A stretch of DNA of 64,000 bases, taken from Branchiostoma floridae. Taxonomy: Eukaryota; Chordata; Leptocardii; Amphioxiformes; Branchiostomatidae. A program made the translations under genes and the position numbers. The DNA lies in NCBI RefSeq assembly GCF_000003815.2, contig NC_049990.1, positions 16,896,085-16,960,084 of the forward strand. Direction: 5' to 3'. The notes under the pieces are model-generated. The model had not been told where the DNA came from. It made no database searches and saw only the letters and a list, made by a program, of their open reading frames with translations. The stretch's first letter is position 1; each line of letters starts with the position of its first letter. Shown here one piece after another: positions 21,681-33,108 of the stretch.

Positions 21681-23616
21681 TTTAACGTAGACTGTAATGG
21701 GGGGACGGAATACCCGTCTATGTGCCTTGTCAAGTCGGAACAGAGGGGAGCAACACAACACCTAGAACAGCGCCGTCAACAGGAGGAAGGCAACAAGAGG
21801 GAAGTACCTGACCATTAGAATAGCCCCGACGTGCAGTCAATGAATTGGAATGCTACAACCATACGCAACCTTACACCAGTTAGTAAATTCACGGACGTTT
21901 GAGATGAGACATACGACGATTATGTATGTGTTTCGTGCAATTATTGTGTATAAGAGTTGTAGTACGATTGCGTTTTCTCATTAATTTGCAAGGTTTAGAT
22001 AAAGTGCGATAACAGATCAAACTGCTGTGTCATTATCATCAACAACGTGATATCCTTTGTGTGATTACTACAAAGTCAGTCACAGGGAGATGAAGTAACC
22101 AATGGTTTGCGTTTGGTCAGACAGAATTTTAAAGACGAGATTATTCAGGTGAGGAATAGAGAACCTTAGTTGCGACCGTAGTTATCAGAACCAGCATCAT
22201 GTAGTCACGTCAATTCCCATTAAAAGTCTCATATGTGCAGTGTACGGGAAGCCTTGTCTCTGCCTCCTTTCTTTATCCTAGCTGTGCTAGTCTTCAAAGT
22301 GACATGTAGACAACCTGGAACCATCAGTTATATGTCCGAATACTGGAAATGCAGAAATGCTCGCGGTGGATTAATGTTCGCGGTTTTCGCGGTGACCACT
22401 TCACCGCGAACTTAAATCCACCGCGAACATTTTTCTACTATGGTATTAGACTGCAGTCTAACGTGTTACCGCGAAATTAAAACCACCGCGAAAATCTTTT
22501 TTCCCGCAACCGCGAAATTAAATCCCCGCGAACTTAAATACATTTACAGTATATTATAAGGCGCAGAAAGTATCGACTAACAGCCGTACATTTTCATTGG
22601 ATTTTTTTAAACATCTGTTATTTACCCTTTAAAAACTTTATTTGATCCCAAACTACAACGTTAGCTACTTGAAATCATATCATTCTATTCTATTCTTTTC
22701 TATAAAAAAAAGCTGTGACTTAGAAGCATATAGAACTTATAAAAAGATTTAGAAAGCATATAGAATATCGTTAAAATCTGTTACAGTGTGCAGGCTACAT
22801 AGCGGTATTTCTTATGCATATTCTTAACAACAGGGATCATGGGAGAAAGAGGCTGTCAAAAATCACCTACCTGACTTTTAGAACATGAAAAACTCACATT
22901 GGCATGGTTTTCAGCCCCCTAAAGATTAATTTGACGAAAAAAAAAGAAAAAAATTACGGTGGAAACATGTTATACGGGACCAAAACATAGGTGGTGACCT
23001 TTTGACCCCTTGTCACTGCCTGAAAACGACAACACCTAACGTCTAAAGCCTACTGCATCCACAAATATTGCTACAAATCTGGTTTTTTTACTCAATATAG
23101 AGGTTAAAACCCTTACCTGTAATGTGCACCTCCAAAATTTAAACATATCCCAAGAAAAACATTTCTACAGCCACTTTTGCCAAGGCTACCTAATCAGTCT
23201 GTGCTAAAAATGGGTCATCTGCGCAAGTCCGGAAATACCGAAATTTGCCCTGCAGACTACCACCTATAATGCGTGTCAGGCAGCATAGTCCTTCCCTGCT
23301 CTAAGAAAGACCGTTTCCACAAGGTATTGGCCAAAATGAATTCTATGAAGCGACGCCGAAAAGGAAGAAAATCCCTAAATGTGGATCCTGTTTTTTTTCA
23401 GGACCGTTAATTTTTTTCGTTATTGGAAACATGGTTTTTCCAAAGCCATGTGGTTTTTGCAGTACTACATTATATACAACCATACATGCATGCACAACTA
23501 CAAATTAAATCCACACACAAAGGTCCGCCTTATGCAATTAGTTGGAAACCTAACACTGAGAACTATAAATGCCACATAATGGCCGGAGGCCTGAATTATC
23601 AGTGTTCCTTTCCAGC
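21681..23616. other. Intergenic between convergent P450 and SULT genes
   Basis: The only clear structure is the MITE at 22343-22549. The rest, including 22560-23600, contains A/T-rich sequence and short open frames without recognisable protein similarity. Confidence 0.6.
22343..22549. mobile_element. MITE with TA duplication and CCGCGAA repeats
   Basis: CTGGAAATGCAGAAATGCTC then GCGG at the left and CCGCGAACTTAAATACATTT then ACAG at the right are imperfect inverted ends, flanked by TA. The interior repeats (A/C)CGCGAA(A/C)TTAAA several times, in both orientations. Confidence 0.7.
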
Positions 23617-25691
23617 CTACTCAAACTCAAAATTCAGACCAACGCCCTCCATTTTCTCCCGGTAGATCGCATCTAGAGTCTGGTTTTGCTCCTCTGACAG
23701 CCAGTTTTTCCAGTCACCAACCTCCCCTATGCAAGGGATAATAATCAAAATTAGCAAAATGAGAAAAGAAAGGTTAGCAGTCGTCAGCTCTTAAAAATAC
23801 TAAAAAAAATAAAAAATTCACGGGTCTCAGTGGCAAGTGTGCAGATGTCGACACACTGGCAGCACCAAATCCGTAGGTGTTTTTTGGCACCTTTAGACAG
23901 ATAAGCCGTGAGGCTCGGTGGGCGTCACTCCACCGTCATGGGGGCAGGGGCATGGCGAGTTTAGAACTCAGGACCTTCTGATTCTGACTCCAACGCTCTA
24001 GCCGTTGCGCCACACAGACACCCCTTACTAAATACTCTTCCAAATATGATCCGCTGGAGCTCAAAATGTACTTAATGCTGAAATAATAACGAGCCGCTAG
24101 CCCCTCTATTGGTTAATCTTCCGTCGTTCTTCCGTTGTAAAACTGGTATCTTGCTTGGCTAAGTCTGTTAGCAGCAAATTTTTTTCACACACGGCTAGAA
24201 AAAAGTGGCCTACCAAAACAAAATGGCCGCACTCGGAATATTACACTCAGTTTCGCCCCTAAATTAGAAACAAGATAACTCAGAAATCACAGAGTTGTCA
24301 CTGAATCGAAAAACAATTTACGATGATTAAGATTCATTAAAATGATATATGCAGTGATCAAAGACTTCTTTGCGTCTAGTTCGCGTCCATTTAGGACATT
24401 TTGCCAATTGCAATTTTTAAACTTGCCAATTCTGGCGACCAATTTCCGACTTTTATCGAATGTCTCTCACAAACAATCGCCAACAGGTGTGGTACATATA
24501 GAATACAACACGGTGTATTCCGTATCGCCCAAGGTATCAGCCCGACCGCGGGTCGGATCGCCCGAAGGTCGGAGGGTGATCCGACCCGCGGGAGGGCTGA
24601 GACCGAGGGTGATGCGGAATACACCGTGTTGTATTTTATTTATGTCAAACCCACCCGAGAAAACCACTGTTTTGATGCGAAATGCGCCAGAAGTTGAACA
24701 AATTTGTTGCCCTCGAAAAAAAAAAGCGTTGCAACAGTAATGTTCCAACGTCCGAATCAGGTATTCGAACTTTCGATGGCGCCGTACTCGGCCCACTCGA
24801 AACAGTTCGATTTATTCGAATGGAGCCCGTGTGATAAGCCCGGGCCGTACGGAAAGTTATCAGCCGGTCCGCAACACCCGTATCGAACGTTTTCGCGTCA
24901 CAAGTATGACATAAAGTGAGTACCCACTTTAGTTTTACCTAAATAAACAACAGCGACAAAAAGGTGTGTGTCATGGCATACACATTGTTTTAACTGATGG
25001 AGAAATATTCTTTTAGTAACACTAGTTCACCTTTATCCGTGGGGTAACCTATATCCGTTATTGTCTTTAAAAACAAGAGATTTAGGGACATCAAGTCGAC
25101 CGACGGTGGTTTCAAATTGCAATATTTTCTAACTATTGCAGTTTGAAACCACAGTCCATCGACTTAATATCACTAATTAAAAATACCGTTTTTCCCCCAG
25201 CAACTGAACTTTAGTTATATAGATGTCATACTTTGTACCTTGATGGCATACTTATGTCTGCAATATAGCCTATATAGTAGAATGCCCAGCTGCTACCACC
25301 TGCAGTCTCGTTCTGGTGCCATGACCCCGGATGACCCCGGAAATCCAACATGGCCGCCATAACTGGAATTAACTGGAATTGTGCAATAAAGTTATGTATG
25401 TATGTATGTTACCCCGCGGATAATAGTGAACTGGCATTAGATACCTTTCCGCAAGAATTCATAATCCTTTGTCACTTTCTGTTTCAAGGCAGGGTTCTTA
25501 GTGAAGTTGATAGCGGGGTTGTCCTTCATGGCGGAGAAGGTACAGTTGGTCACCACCTCATCAATGCGCTGGTCGGACAGAGTCTTGCCCAGGAAGTTAG
25601 CAATCTTCACCACGTGGCCTCGCAGGTCCTTTGGGAATAGATTTGGCATTTGTTGTTGCAAGATAATTGGAGGTACTGTTTTCCTTGTGTT

Positions 25692-25740
<49 letters not shown>

Positions 25741-25944
25741 GTGTGTGTCTGCGTGTGTGTATAAGTGTGTGTGTGTGTATGCACTTGTATGTGTTGGTGT
25801 GTTGGCGTGTGTGTTTTTGTTAGTGTGTGTGTTAATGTGTGTGTGCGTGTGCATGTGTGTGTGTGTGATTGTGTGTGTGTGTGTGTATGTACTTGTATGT
25901 GTTGGCGTGTGTGTTTTTGTTAGTGTGTGTGTTAGTGTGTGTGT

Positions 25945-25991
<47 letters not shown>

Positions 25992-27512
25992 TGCTTCCGT
26001 ACATTCATAATCAGCATAACTAAATAACCTCTGTATAGATTGCAATGATATTTAGTATGTGTGTAGGTGGCGAAGACGAAGGTCTAGGCCGAGTTTGGAT
26101 TCTCTGTTGCATGAAAATACTGTAACAGAACAGACAGACATGTCATTGTCTTGATGTTTTGTGACAGGTAACTGTTGAAGAAAGAGAGAAATGGTATAGG
26201 TTTGGGCACCCTAGAAGCTTGTTTGGTATGTAATTGTGAATATAAGTGTCAATACTTTTAACTCAAAACATGGAGCTTACCCGCTTCATATCCTCAAACT
26301 TGATGAAGAGCACGTTGTTGTCATCCTTGTGACGCCAGTACTCCGGGACCACGTCCCACCAGAAACCGAAGTAAGCTGTCGGTAAAAGAACACAAAAAAT
26401 ATAAAGATACAGACGTTATATTAGTAGTAACGACTAAAACGCCAAAGAAAACTCAATAGACAGTTTGATTAAAAACGAAATTCTTTGTACAAAACTTAGT
26501 GTGCATTATATACTACCTTGCTTTTTGATATCTGTGATCCATTGTTAATACCTCATCAACTACAGGAATTGTGTACATGTATATAAATATTAGGGGCGGG
26601 TGCCGGTGTGACAGCGATCTGGCCCCCCCGGGGCGAAATCACTAGCGATCTCGCCCTCCACGGCTAGTGATCTCGCCCCCCTACCTCGCCCCCCTTTAGC
26701 GATTTCGCCCCCCCCCCACCCAAAAAACGGTTTACATGACATTTTAGAAGTTGATTGGTATAAATCACAAAATTCAGTTTCAGAATGATATAAGTACATG
26801 CGTTTGATACATAACTCCATTCATAGTATCAATATTAACGTAATTACATGGTAATAACATAGTTGAACTTGTTTCAGACAAGGAGGGTTGGGTCCCTTGT
26901 ATTCCCATTATTGCATATACCTGAGTCTTGACATAAGATGTATTTCATTGTATTCACCTGTCAATTTTATTTCAATGTCATGTTTGCACCGAACAATATA
27001 GTATCGACTTTCGAGGTATGACATCTTACGGTACGGTAATAAGGTGCCATATAGGTACCAGGTAACACACCATATACGTTACTCCCCAGGTGCAGTATAG
27101 TACCAGGTAGCGCACCTGTAATATGTAGTAACCAGTTGCTCTTCGGGGGGGGGGGGCGAAAACGCTAAAGGGGGGCGAAAACGCTAGTGATCTCGCCCCC
27201 CGGGGGGCGAGATCGCTGTAACACCGGCACAGAAAAGTCAGGTACAGGTAAACTTAAGTCCTTCTTACCTTGCTCGGGACTGATGAACTCCTGGAAGTTT
27301 TCATCAAACGTCCCCGTGGGAAGATCCTTGGCACCAGTCCTCATGTTGTGGAAAGAAACGATCACATCTTTGACATTCCTCGCACAGTAAATAATCTGTA
27401 AAAGAACAAAAATATTTGGCTTCAAATTTATTTGGAAAAAGACAGTTTTGCCTTCAATGTTTTCGATCTGTTAGTCTGTTTGCCTATGTATCTCTTTAGG
27501 TCTCTCTTTTTT

Positions 27513-27557
<45 letters not shown>

Positions 27558-27651
27558 TTGTCTCGGTTTTCTTTTAAGATTTGGTGTGCGCAGACGGCCA
27601 TAGGCTTGTGTGAGGGGGGGGGGAAGAAAAAGAGACAGAGAGAGAAAGAAA

Positions 27652-27718
<67 letters not shown>

Positions 27719-29532
27719 ATCCTAAAAATACCTTTCGATACTTAAAAGTTCATTCAGTAATACAAACCTTTCCTTTTCCCTCCTTAGCTTGAGAGGGTAA
27801 CAGGTGATAGGGAAGGTGCGTTTTCATCAGGCGCGGACAGGGGGCGTTCTTCAGCACGTTGGGAAACGGCTCCCCGGTACCCATGATGTCTATTGATTCC
27901 AGCCATGGCACCCGCACCATCAACGGGATCTTGCTAACTGTGCTGATGTCGCCCTCCGCAAATATCAGCGACACAATCTGCTGGGTCCATGTCGTTCCTA
28001 GACACATAGATGATAAGAATAAGATTGTTTTAACAAGGGAGAAAGAGTTGAATTTCTTACTTGTCATAGATAGCAAGTGGGGTCAAGTGGCGTAGTTGAA
28101 GGGTCATGTCATGCTGCCGATCTTACGCCTTTAGGAAATGCACTTTACCCTACTTTCATCACTCCACCGAAGTGTTACATTCGAGCAAAGGTTATTTTTG
28201 GAATGTTCCATCATGTCAGCACAGGGGTAATTTTGGTGTAGTCCATTTTTGCATAGGGAGGGATATTGGGTGAAATATTATATATTTTCTTGCAAATTAT
28301 GCCTTTCTAGCATTTGTATAGGTTCGTTGGGACATTAAGGATATAATCTGTATGTTTGTTGGGTACCTACTGGCTGGCAAAATACACCTGGTGATTATTA
28401 TTATTTTGCCTGACCTTAACCCCTTCATTTATGACCTCAGTGAAAAATTACCTGCAGATAGCTTTGAGCTGCTTTTCATGAGTAAACAAAAGTAAGCTGT
28501 CTGTACCAATGTTGTCGCAACGTAGACGTGTGAATAGTAGTGTACACACGGGTTAGTCAACAGTAAAAACATTGCGTGTCCAGTTTGCGTGTCCTTGAAG
28601 CAGTCGACCTTCAATAGGTGTGTGTGTGTGGGGGGGGGGGGCAATAGAAAGTATTAAGTACTGTATAAGTTCGTGTTCTTGTATATAACGTTAAAGATAT
28701 TTTCCCTGGGTAACAACGTCCTTTCTGGTACACAATCTAACTACTACTACTAGTACTGCTGCTGCTAAAGCTTCAGTGCCACTGCACACACAGAATTGTT
28801 TTGGTAACGGTATGTGACCTTCCTCAGGGCAAATGACATCTTGTCTAGAGTAAGCAACTCAAACAGTCACGAATTTTACACGCCATATACACGACTATAG
28901 GCTCCTCAATCGTGCGACAATGAAATCTATAAAATTCGTAGTTACGACGGATTTAGCCTGGTTACCAAACCCCAGCCCGATTTCAAGTATCTATCGTGCA
29001 GGGGTCTGGCAGGATGGCATAGGCCGGGTTCTCAATTTTGCACCTTATAGTGGGCAAAAAACTCCACCAATAGAACAGCAGCAGGAGGTACTACACCCCT
29101 ACCATGATTGGTTAATGACCCCCAACTGTATTTTTTGAATCCATAACAGTGGCCACCAAATACCTGATTCGCTACTTTGATAGCCTGCTGACCAACTGTG
29201 GTGTGTTGTAGCTGGCTACCTGTGGTGTGAGTGGTCATAAATCCTAGGTTCTCCTCCCTTTGAGCAAGGGCCTTCGAGAACATTTCTACAGCCATCCTGC
29301 CAGACCCCAACACAAAAGATATTTTTGAGGTTGGGGTATGGTATTCAGGCTACGACGGATTGGAAGAACATTGACAAGCCTTACCTGACTTGACGTAAGC
29401 TGACACGAAAACGTCGTCGTCTCTGACTTCAAACGAGTCGACTAGTTCCACCGCCCGTTTGTCGACTAAAGGCATGAAATGCACACCTTTGAAGTAGAAA
29501 GGCGGACATATCGGATGGGTTGCGACACTCAT
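23617..29532 (-). CDS. Cytosolic sulfotransferase (SULT family), six exons, 297 aa
   Basis: Cytosolic enzyme transferring sulfate from PAPS to phenols, alcohols, amines or steroids. Exons 29532-29385, 27997-27768, 27395-27269, 26375-26281, 25628-25445 and 23726-23617 join with matching phases to 894 nt, the usual SULT length. The PAPS loop KSGTTWTQQI spans junction 1; the catalytic-His motif is KTHLP; the 3'-phosphate motif YCARNVKDVIVSFHN follows junction 2; the C-terminal signature RKGEVGDWKN spans junction 5; the protein ends LNFEFE. I chose ATG 29532 because it gives the normal 45-50 residues before the PAPS loop; an in-frame ATG lies at 29646. The introns hold MITEs, a SINE and long microsatellites. 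SULT subfamily and substrate are not assigned. Confidence 0.94.
23820..24025 (-). mobile_element. tRNA-derived SINE
   Basis: The minus strand begins with a tRNA-like head: A-box-like TGGCGCAACGGCTAGAGC, then GGTCCTGAGTTCTAAACTC as a B-box-like T arm, followed by a non-tRNA body (GGTGGAGTGACGCCCACCGA). In SULT intron 5. Not a functional tRNA. Confidence 0.65.
24501..24637. mobile_element. Hairpin MITE with GGTCGGAT core
   Basis: GAATACAACACGGTGTATTC then CG at 24501 and CGGAATACACCGTGTTGTAT at 24615-24634 are inverted arms; the centre has further inverted CCGACCGCGGGTCGGATC / GATCCGACCCGCGGG. Both strands translate openly through it, which explains its short frames. In SULT intron 5. Confidence 0.75.
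25085..25171. mobile_element. Short hairpin MITE, second copy
   Basis: GACATCAAGTCGACCGACGG then TGGTTTCAAA and TTTGAAACCACAGTCCATCG then ACTTAATATC are inverted arms around about 20 bases. Same family as 15430-15511. In SULT intron 5. Confidence 0.7.
25694..25990 (+). repeat. Compound (TG)n microsatellite
   Basis: About 300 bp of TG/GT with interspersed GTGTGTTTTTGTTAGTG and GTATGTACTTGTATGTG units, repeated at least twice at a larger scale. In SULT intron 4. Cysteine/valine- or threonine/histidine-rich frames across it are artefacts. Confidence 0.95.
26600..27230. mobile_element. GC-rich inverted-repeat element with GATCGC motifs
   Basis: GTGCCGGTGTGACAGCGATC at 26600 and GATCGCTGTAACACCGGCAC ending at 27230 are inverted ends. 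Subterminal homopolymer C/G runs and repeated TAGTGATCTCGCCCCC / GGGGCGAAAACGCTA blocks follow. The interior (26720-27130) is A/T-rich. In SULT intron 3. No target duplication recognised. Confidence 0.7.
27515..27715. repeat. (TC)n, (TG)n and (GA)n microsatellites
   Basis: (TC)n at about 27515-27553, (TG)n at 27652-27688 and (GA)n at 27688-27714, in the 372-bp SULT intron between exons 3 and 2. The region also has a run of about 10 G at 27614. Confidence 0.95.
28954..29352. mobile_element. 399-bp element with 9-bp target duplication (MULE-like)
   Basis: Starts TAGCCTGGTTACCAAACCCC and ends GGGGTATGGTATTCAGGCTA (inverted), flanked exactly by CGACGGATT at 28945-28953 and 29353-29361. A 9-bp duplication fits Mutator-like elements, though the family is not proven. 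A truncated relative in the other orientation is at 59346-59635. It ends about 30 bp before SULT exon 1 (29385). Confidence 0.8.
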
Positions 29533-29894
29533 AGCCTGTTCTGATAATAGTTCTAATCTACTAGTAAAACCAGGTCTGTGTAGACTGACGATAGTACTGT
29601 ATTTCTTGTAGTTGCGAGCAGATTGAGTCAAGTCATGCCAAGTCACCAGAATAAACAGACCAGATGACCGTGCAGTCGTGGACCATTAGGACCTTGACCC
29701 TACGTAGGCTGCTACCATACCTGGTCTTTCTGGTCTAGCATGTTATGATTACGTAATGTATACAGTAATTTATTTGGTCTGGTTTGGTTTAATTAGGATC
29801 TCCATTAGTGGCTACCAATACGTCATTATTCTTCCTGGAGTCCGGGTAAATGATTACCTCATTTTCACTTGAGTGAAGGAAGGAAAGTCGTGTA

Positions 29895-29985
29895 AAGATC
29901 GGTGTCACAGCAGGTTTCGAACTTAAGGCTTTTTGGGTCTGAGCCCAACGCGCTGCCGATTGCGCCACGCGATCTCGTATTTGTA
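29895..29985 (-). mobile_element. tRNA-derived SINE head
   Basis: Minus strand: CGCGTGGCGCAATCGGCAGC then GCG (A-box-like) and CTTAAGTTCGAAACC (B-box-like), about 45 bases apart. Arms do not form a clean cloverleaf. Confidence 0.55.
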
Positions 29986-30054
29986 TATAATGGTTAAACC
30001 GAAGTGCTGTATAAACGCATATGTATATACTAGCTAAAGCTGAATGGTGCTATG

Positions 30055-30170
30055 TTTCTGTAGCTCAATTGGTAGCAGCCTTAGAATTTAGCTCCTGGTT
30101 CCAATTTGATGGTAAGGCATTTCGGTTGGGGCTCCTATATAACTACCCCTTGACACGACAAGGTTTTGAA
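30055..30170 (+). mobile_element. tRNA-derived SINE head
   Basis: TGTAGCTCAATTGGTAGCAG (A box) and CTCCTGGTTCCAATTTG (B box), then GGTAAGGCATTTCGGTTGGG. Degenerate. Confidence 0.5.
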
Positions 30171-30716
30171 TGAATGAATTGATTGAGTGCTAGTACATTT
30201 AGCTCCAGAATGTTTATGAACGTTATGAACTTGGAATCAGGTTACGTCATACGTGATTTTCAATATCCCTATTGATAGTGACGAAAGTCACTTTCGACAC
30301 CAATAGACTCGGTACATGGATGCCGGACGGATGTTTGAAGTGAGTAAAATGATTTCACAATACGTTATTCATTGTAATCATCATATTAGAGGATCTTTAT
30401 GAAAGCATATGTGCCAAATAATCGGCACTTGACTCTCCTGATCCCCCCAAAGATCCAAAAACGTAAGCAAAATAAAAACAGTAAAACAGTAAGAGATCAC
30501 ATTACATATTTAATTGATGTCTATTAAGAAACAACAATCTTACTGGCTCGACAAAAAATACTTAACGGGCCGCGAACATTATACATTCATATTTGTTATG
30601 TTTCAACCATGATAGTTTCTATGTTTTTTTTCTTTTAATCAAAAATATTCGTCTCACAAAATGTGATGAAAATGCCGCTAGAATTACTAATCTAAAAGAA
30701 TACGAATCAGTTTGGT

Positions 30717-33108
30717 TTATAGGTTATTCTTAAGATACGTCAGGTAGTTCTGCATAGCAGTGCCTGCTGACTCATAATCATGGAACATGTTTAGGAAGCC
30801 GTGGAAGCCATGTTGGTAATGATCGTGATTGACCTTTACTCCGGCCTTCCCAAGACGCTTTGCGTACATCACACCATCGTCCCTCAACACGTCATACTCA
30901 CACGTCATCACGTACGTCGGTGGGAGACCTTTCAAATCAGCATCATCCGCCATTAACGGGGCAAAACGTGGATCCAAAATGGCCGCGATGTTCGGAATGT
31001 CAGGAAATTTGAGATTTCCCTTCTTAACCTTTTTAACGCCGACCATTTCGGGATCCACGTACCCGGCATACTGAGATTTCTTGATCTCCACACTTGTGTG
31101 ATTGTTGGCTTCAAACACTTTCTGAAAAGACAGGTCGTTGTTTAGATACCAGAGCCAAAACGATACCATTTTGTCTTTAGTTAGGGTATTGAGGTGACCA
31201 TGGTTGATGTAGGAAGGCGTGGTAAAGTTAATGGCTTGTAGGACAGGGTAGATGAGCGCCTGTGTCTTAAACTTAGGAAGGCCCTTTTCTTTAGCGAGTG
31301 CGAGAGTGACGGCTGCAGCCAGGTTGCCCCCTGCACTGTCCCCACTGATGCCGATACGTGTGCGATCAACGTTGTACTTCTCTGCGTTCTGGAGGAAGAA
31401 CTTTGTAGCAGCAACGCTGTCATCAAACGCTGTCGGAAACAGATGTTCAGGAGCGCGTCTATAGCTGTAAGGATGAATGAATGAATGAATGAATGAATGA
31501 ATGAATGAATGAATGAATGAATGAATGAATGAATGAATGAATGAATGAATGAATGAATGAATGAATAAAGTATAAATAAGCATTTGAAATAAAGTATAAA
31601 TAAATTGACATACGTAGGCAGATACATGAGTTACACATGATGGTAGTATGTGGAAAATATCGTTCTGTGCACCAGTAAGAGGGGGGGGGTTTAATCGATG
31701 CTTCTCTCACTTTACTGTAGGTAGGACAGGTCATAACATGATGATGTAGAAGATGGCAATGCTTGTTAGGTAAAGACTTATGTGCAACTAAATAACAAAC
31801 AAACAAACAAACGAAAACACATTTAGCAGGAGCTTTTACAGTAGGGTAAATAAAAACAATATTAAGGTACTCACTCCACGGACACAACAACCGCCCCGAG
31901 TTGTTTGGCAATGTGAGCCGCTAATGGATCATAGGTGTCTGTAAACAACACAGGTTGAGATCAGTTTATTTTGTTTATTCGTTTTACCAGTAGGTCACAC
32001 TCAGGTCATTGACCTGTGTTGCTGTTGTCTCTGAATACACGAAGATACATTATAGAGCAGACTCAAAATGTTCCCCTAGCGGTTCTGACACATAAACAGA
32101 CAAAGTTAAAAGATATATCTCAATATTAATTTTCATTTACATAATAACAATTTTACCACGAATTCATACCCGATGAATACTTGAAAACAAACTGATTGCT
32201 GAAAGAAAGGCTTACCGACATCCAGAATGACCCAGCCCCCTCCATGGAGGTACACCAGACCTGGTACTTTGCTGCCACTCTGTGCCGGTGACGTTGGTTC
32301 GTACACTCGGACGTTGACCCCATCAAACATGGCGTCGGTGCACTTCAGCCCTTCGCGGTAAGAAGTGCCTTTTAATTTTAAGCCAATATTTATCAACGCC
32401 CCCACAACTGACCGGATGATTTGAGGTTCCGTACCTACGCCGAGGTATTCTCCAATTCTACCCTGGGAAATGAGACGGGAAACCATAAGACATAGAATAC
32501 ATTTTAGACAAGCGCTCGCAATATTACCATGCATAGTCCGGCAATTCAAATGCAACAAATCTTCAAGATAGTATAACAAATTTTAATATGATTTCCTCAG
32601 TGTTATTATGTATTTATATATTATTGAGTTGTGCTTTTTTGTTCTGTTTATTTCATTGCTCCTCTATTTAGCCATGAGAAGGTTAAATCGGCCTGTTTTT
32701 TTTAATCAAGGTCATGATATACCTGGATACTACATTACACCCTCTTACCACAAAATACCATAAACGTGCTGCAACCTCTGAGCAACAATAGATTCGATAG
32801 ATCGCTAAGAAAATATCAAGAATGTTTTTTTTTTCGTTTTGTGTCTTTTGTCACCTTTTAGATCTATTATACATAGAGGTTATCGTGTAGTGGAAGGGAG
32901 AGGTATGATAGTACAGGTGGTGGGTGTTTTTCTATTGTGTGACAAAAAATCTAGTAGATCATACCAGGTTCTGCGCTGTTCTGAACACTATCCCATTCAC
33001 TTTTGCAAACAGCCGAGGCTCTGCGATTCCCTGTGGCACAGGTTCGTTACAGTAGTACGCCAGGAGAGCCGCTACCGCCACACACATCAGGGCTGCCTTC
33101 AACACCAT
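30717..33108 (-). CDS. Arylacetamide deacetylase-like esterase, four exons, 400 aa
   Basis: Hormone-sensitive-lipase-type alpha/beta hydrolase anchored in the ER membrane; AADAC relatives hydrolyse arylacetamides and lipid esters in the lumen. Exons 33108-32965, 32462-32216, 31938-31875 and 31464-30717 join in phase to 1203 nt (human AADAC is 399 aa). A signal anchor (MVLKAALMCVAVAALLAYYC) opens the protein; the oxyanion motif is VYLHGGGWV; the nucleophile elbow GISGDSAGGNLAAA; the acid CEYDVLRDDG; the catalytic His HGFHGFL. VVVSVDYRRAPEH spans the last junction. Intron 3 is dominated by a (TGAA)n tract next to the acceptor. The triad is complete. Distinction from neutral cholesterol ester hydrolase-like paralogues rests on overall resemblance. 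Confidence 0.93.
31473..31565 (+). repeat. (ATGA)n microsatellite beside an AADAC-like splice acceptor
   Basis: About 23 copies of a 4-bp unit. On the coding (minus) strand it reads (TTCA)n and ends 8 bases before the exon 4 start at 31464, so it forms the sequence upstream of the acceptor CCTTACAG. Confidence 0.95.

Larger units (their letters stand above)
29533..30716. other. Intergenic between SULT and AADAC-like genes
   Basis: This serves as SULT upstream and AADAC-like downstream sequence; both genes are on the minus strand. It contains two tRNA-derived SINE heads (29895-29985 minus, 30055-30170 plus). The rest shows no gene. Confidence 0.6.

Noticed and set aside
24704-24919. Open frame of 71 aa (MFQRPNQVFELSMAPYSAHS...) ending near a donor-like GTGAGT
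   Set aside because: No protein family recognised, it lies in a SULT intron next to a hairpin element, and no partner exon was found.
25437-26023. Frames rich in Thr-His or Cys-Val
   Set aside because: They are translations of the (TG)n microsatellite; only the SULT exon at 25445-25628 in this area is real.
27432-27792. Ser-Leu-rich and Cys-Val-rich frames
   Set aside because: Translations of (TC)n, (TG)n and (GA)n tracts in a SULT intron.
31440-31627. FIHS-repeat protein extension of the AADAC-like last exon
   Set aside because: It is the (TGAA)n intron read through; a consensus acceptor at 31465 and phase agreement with the 31875-31938 exon show it is not coding.
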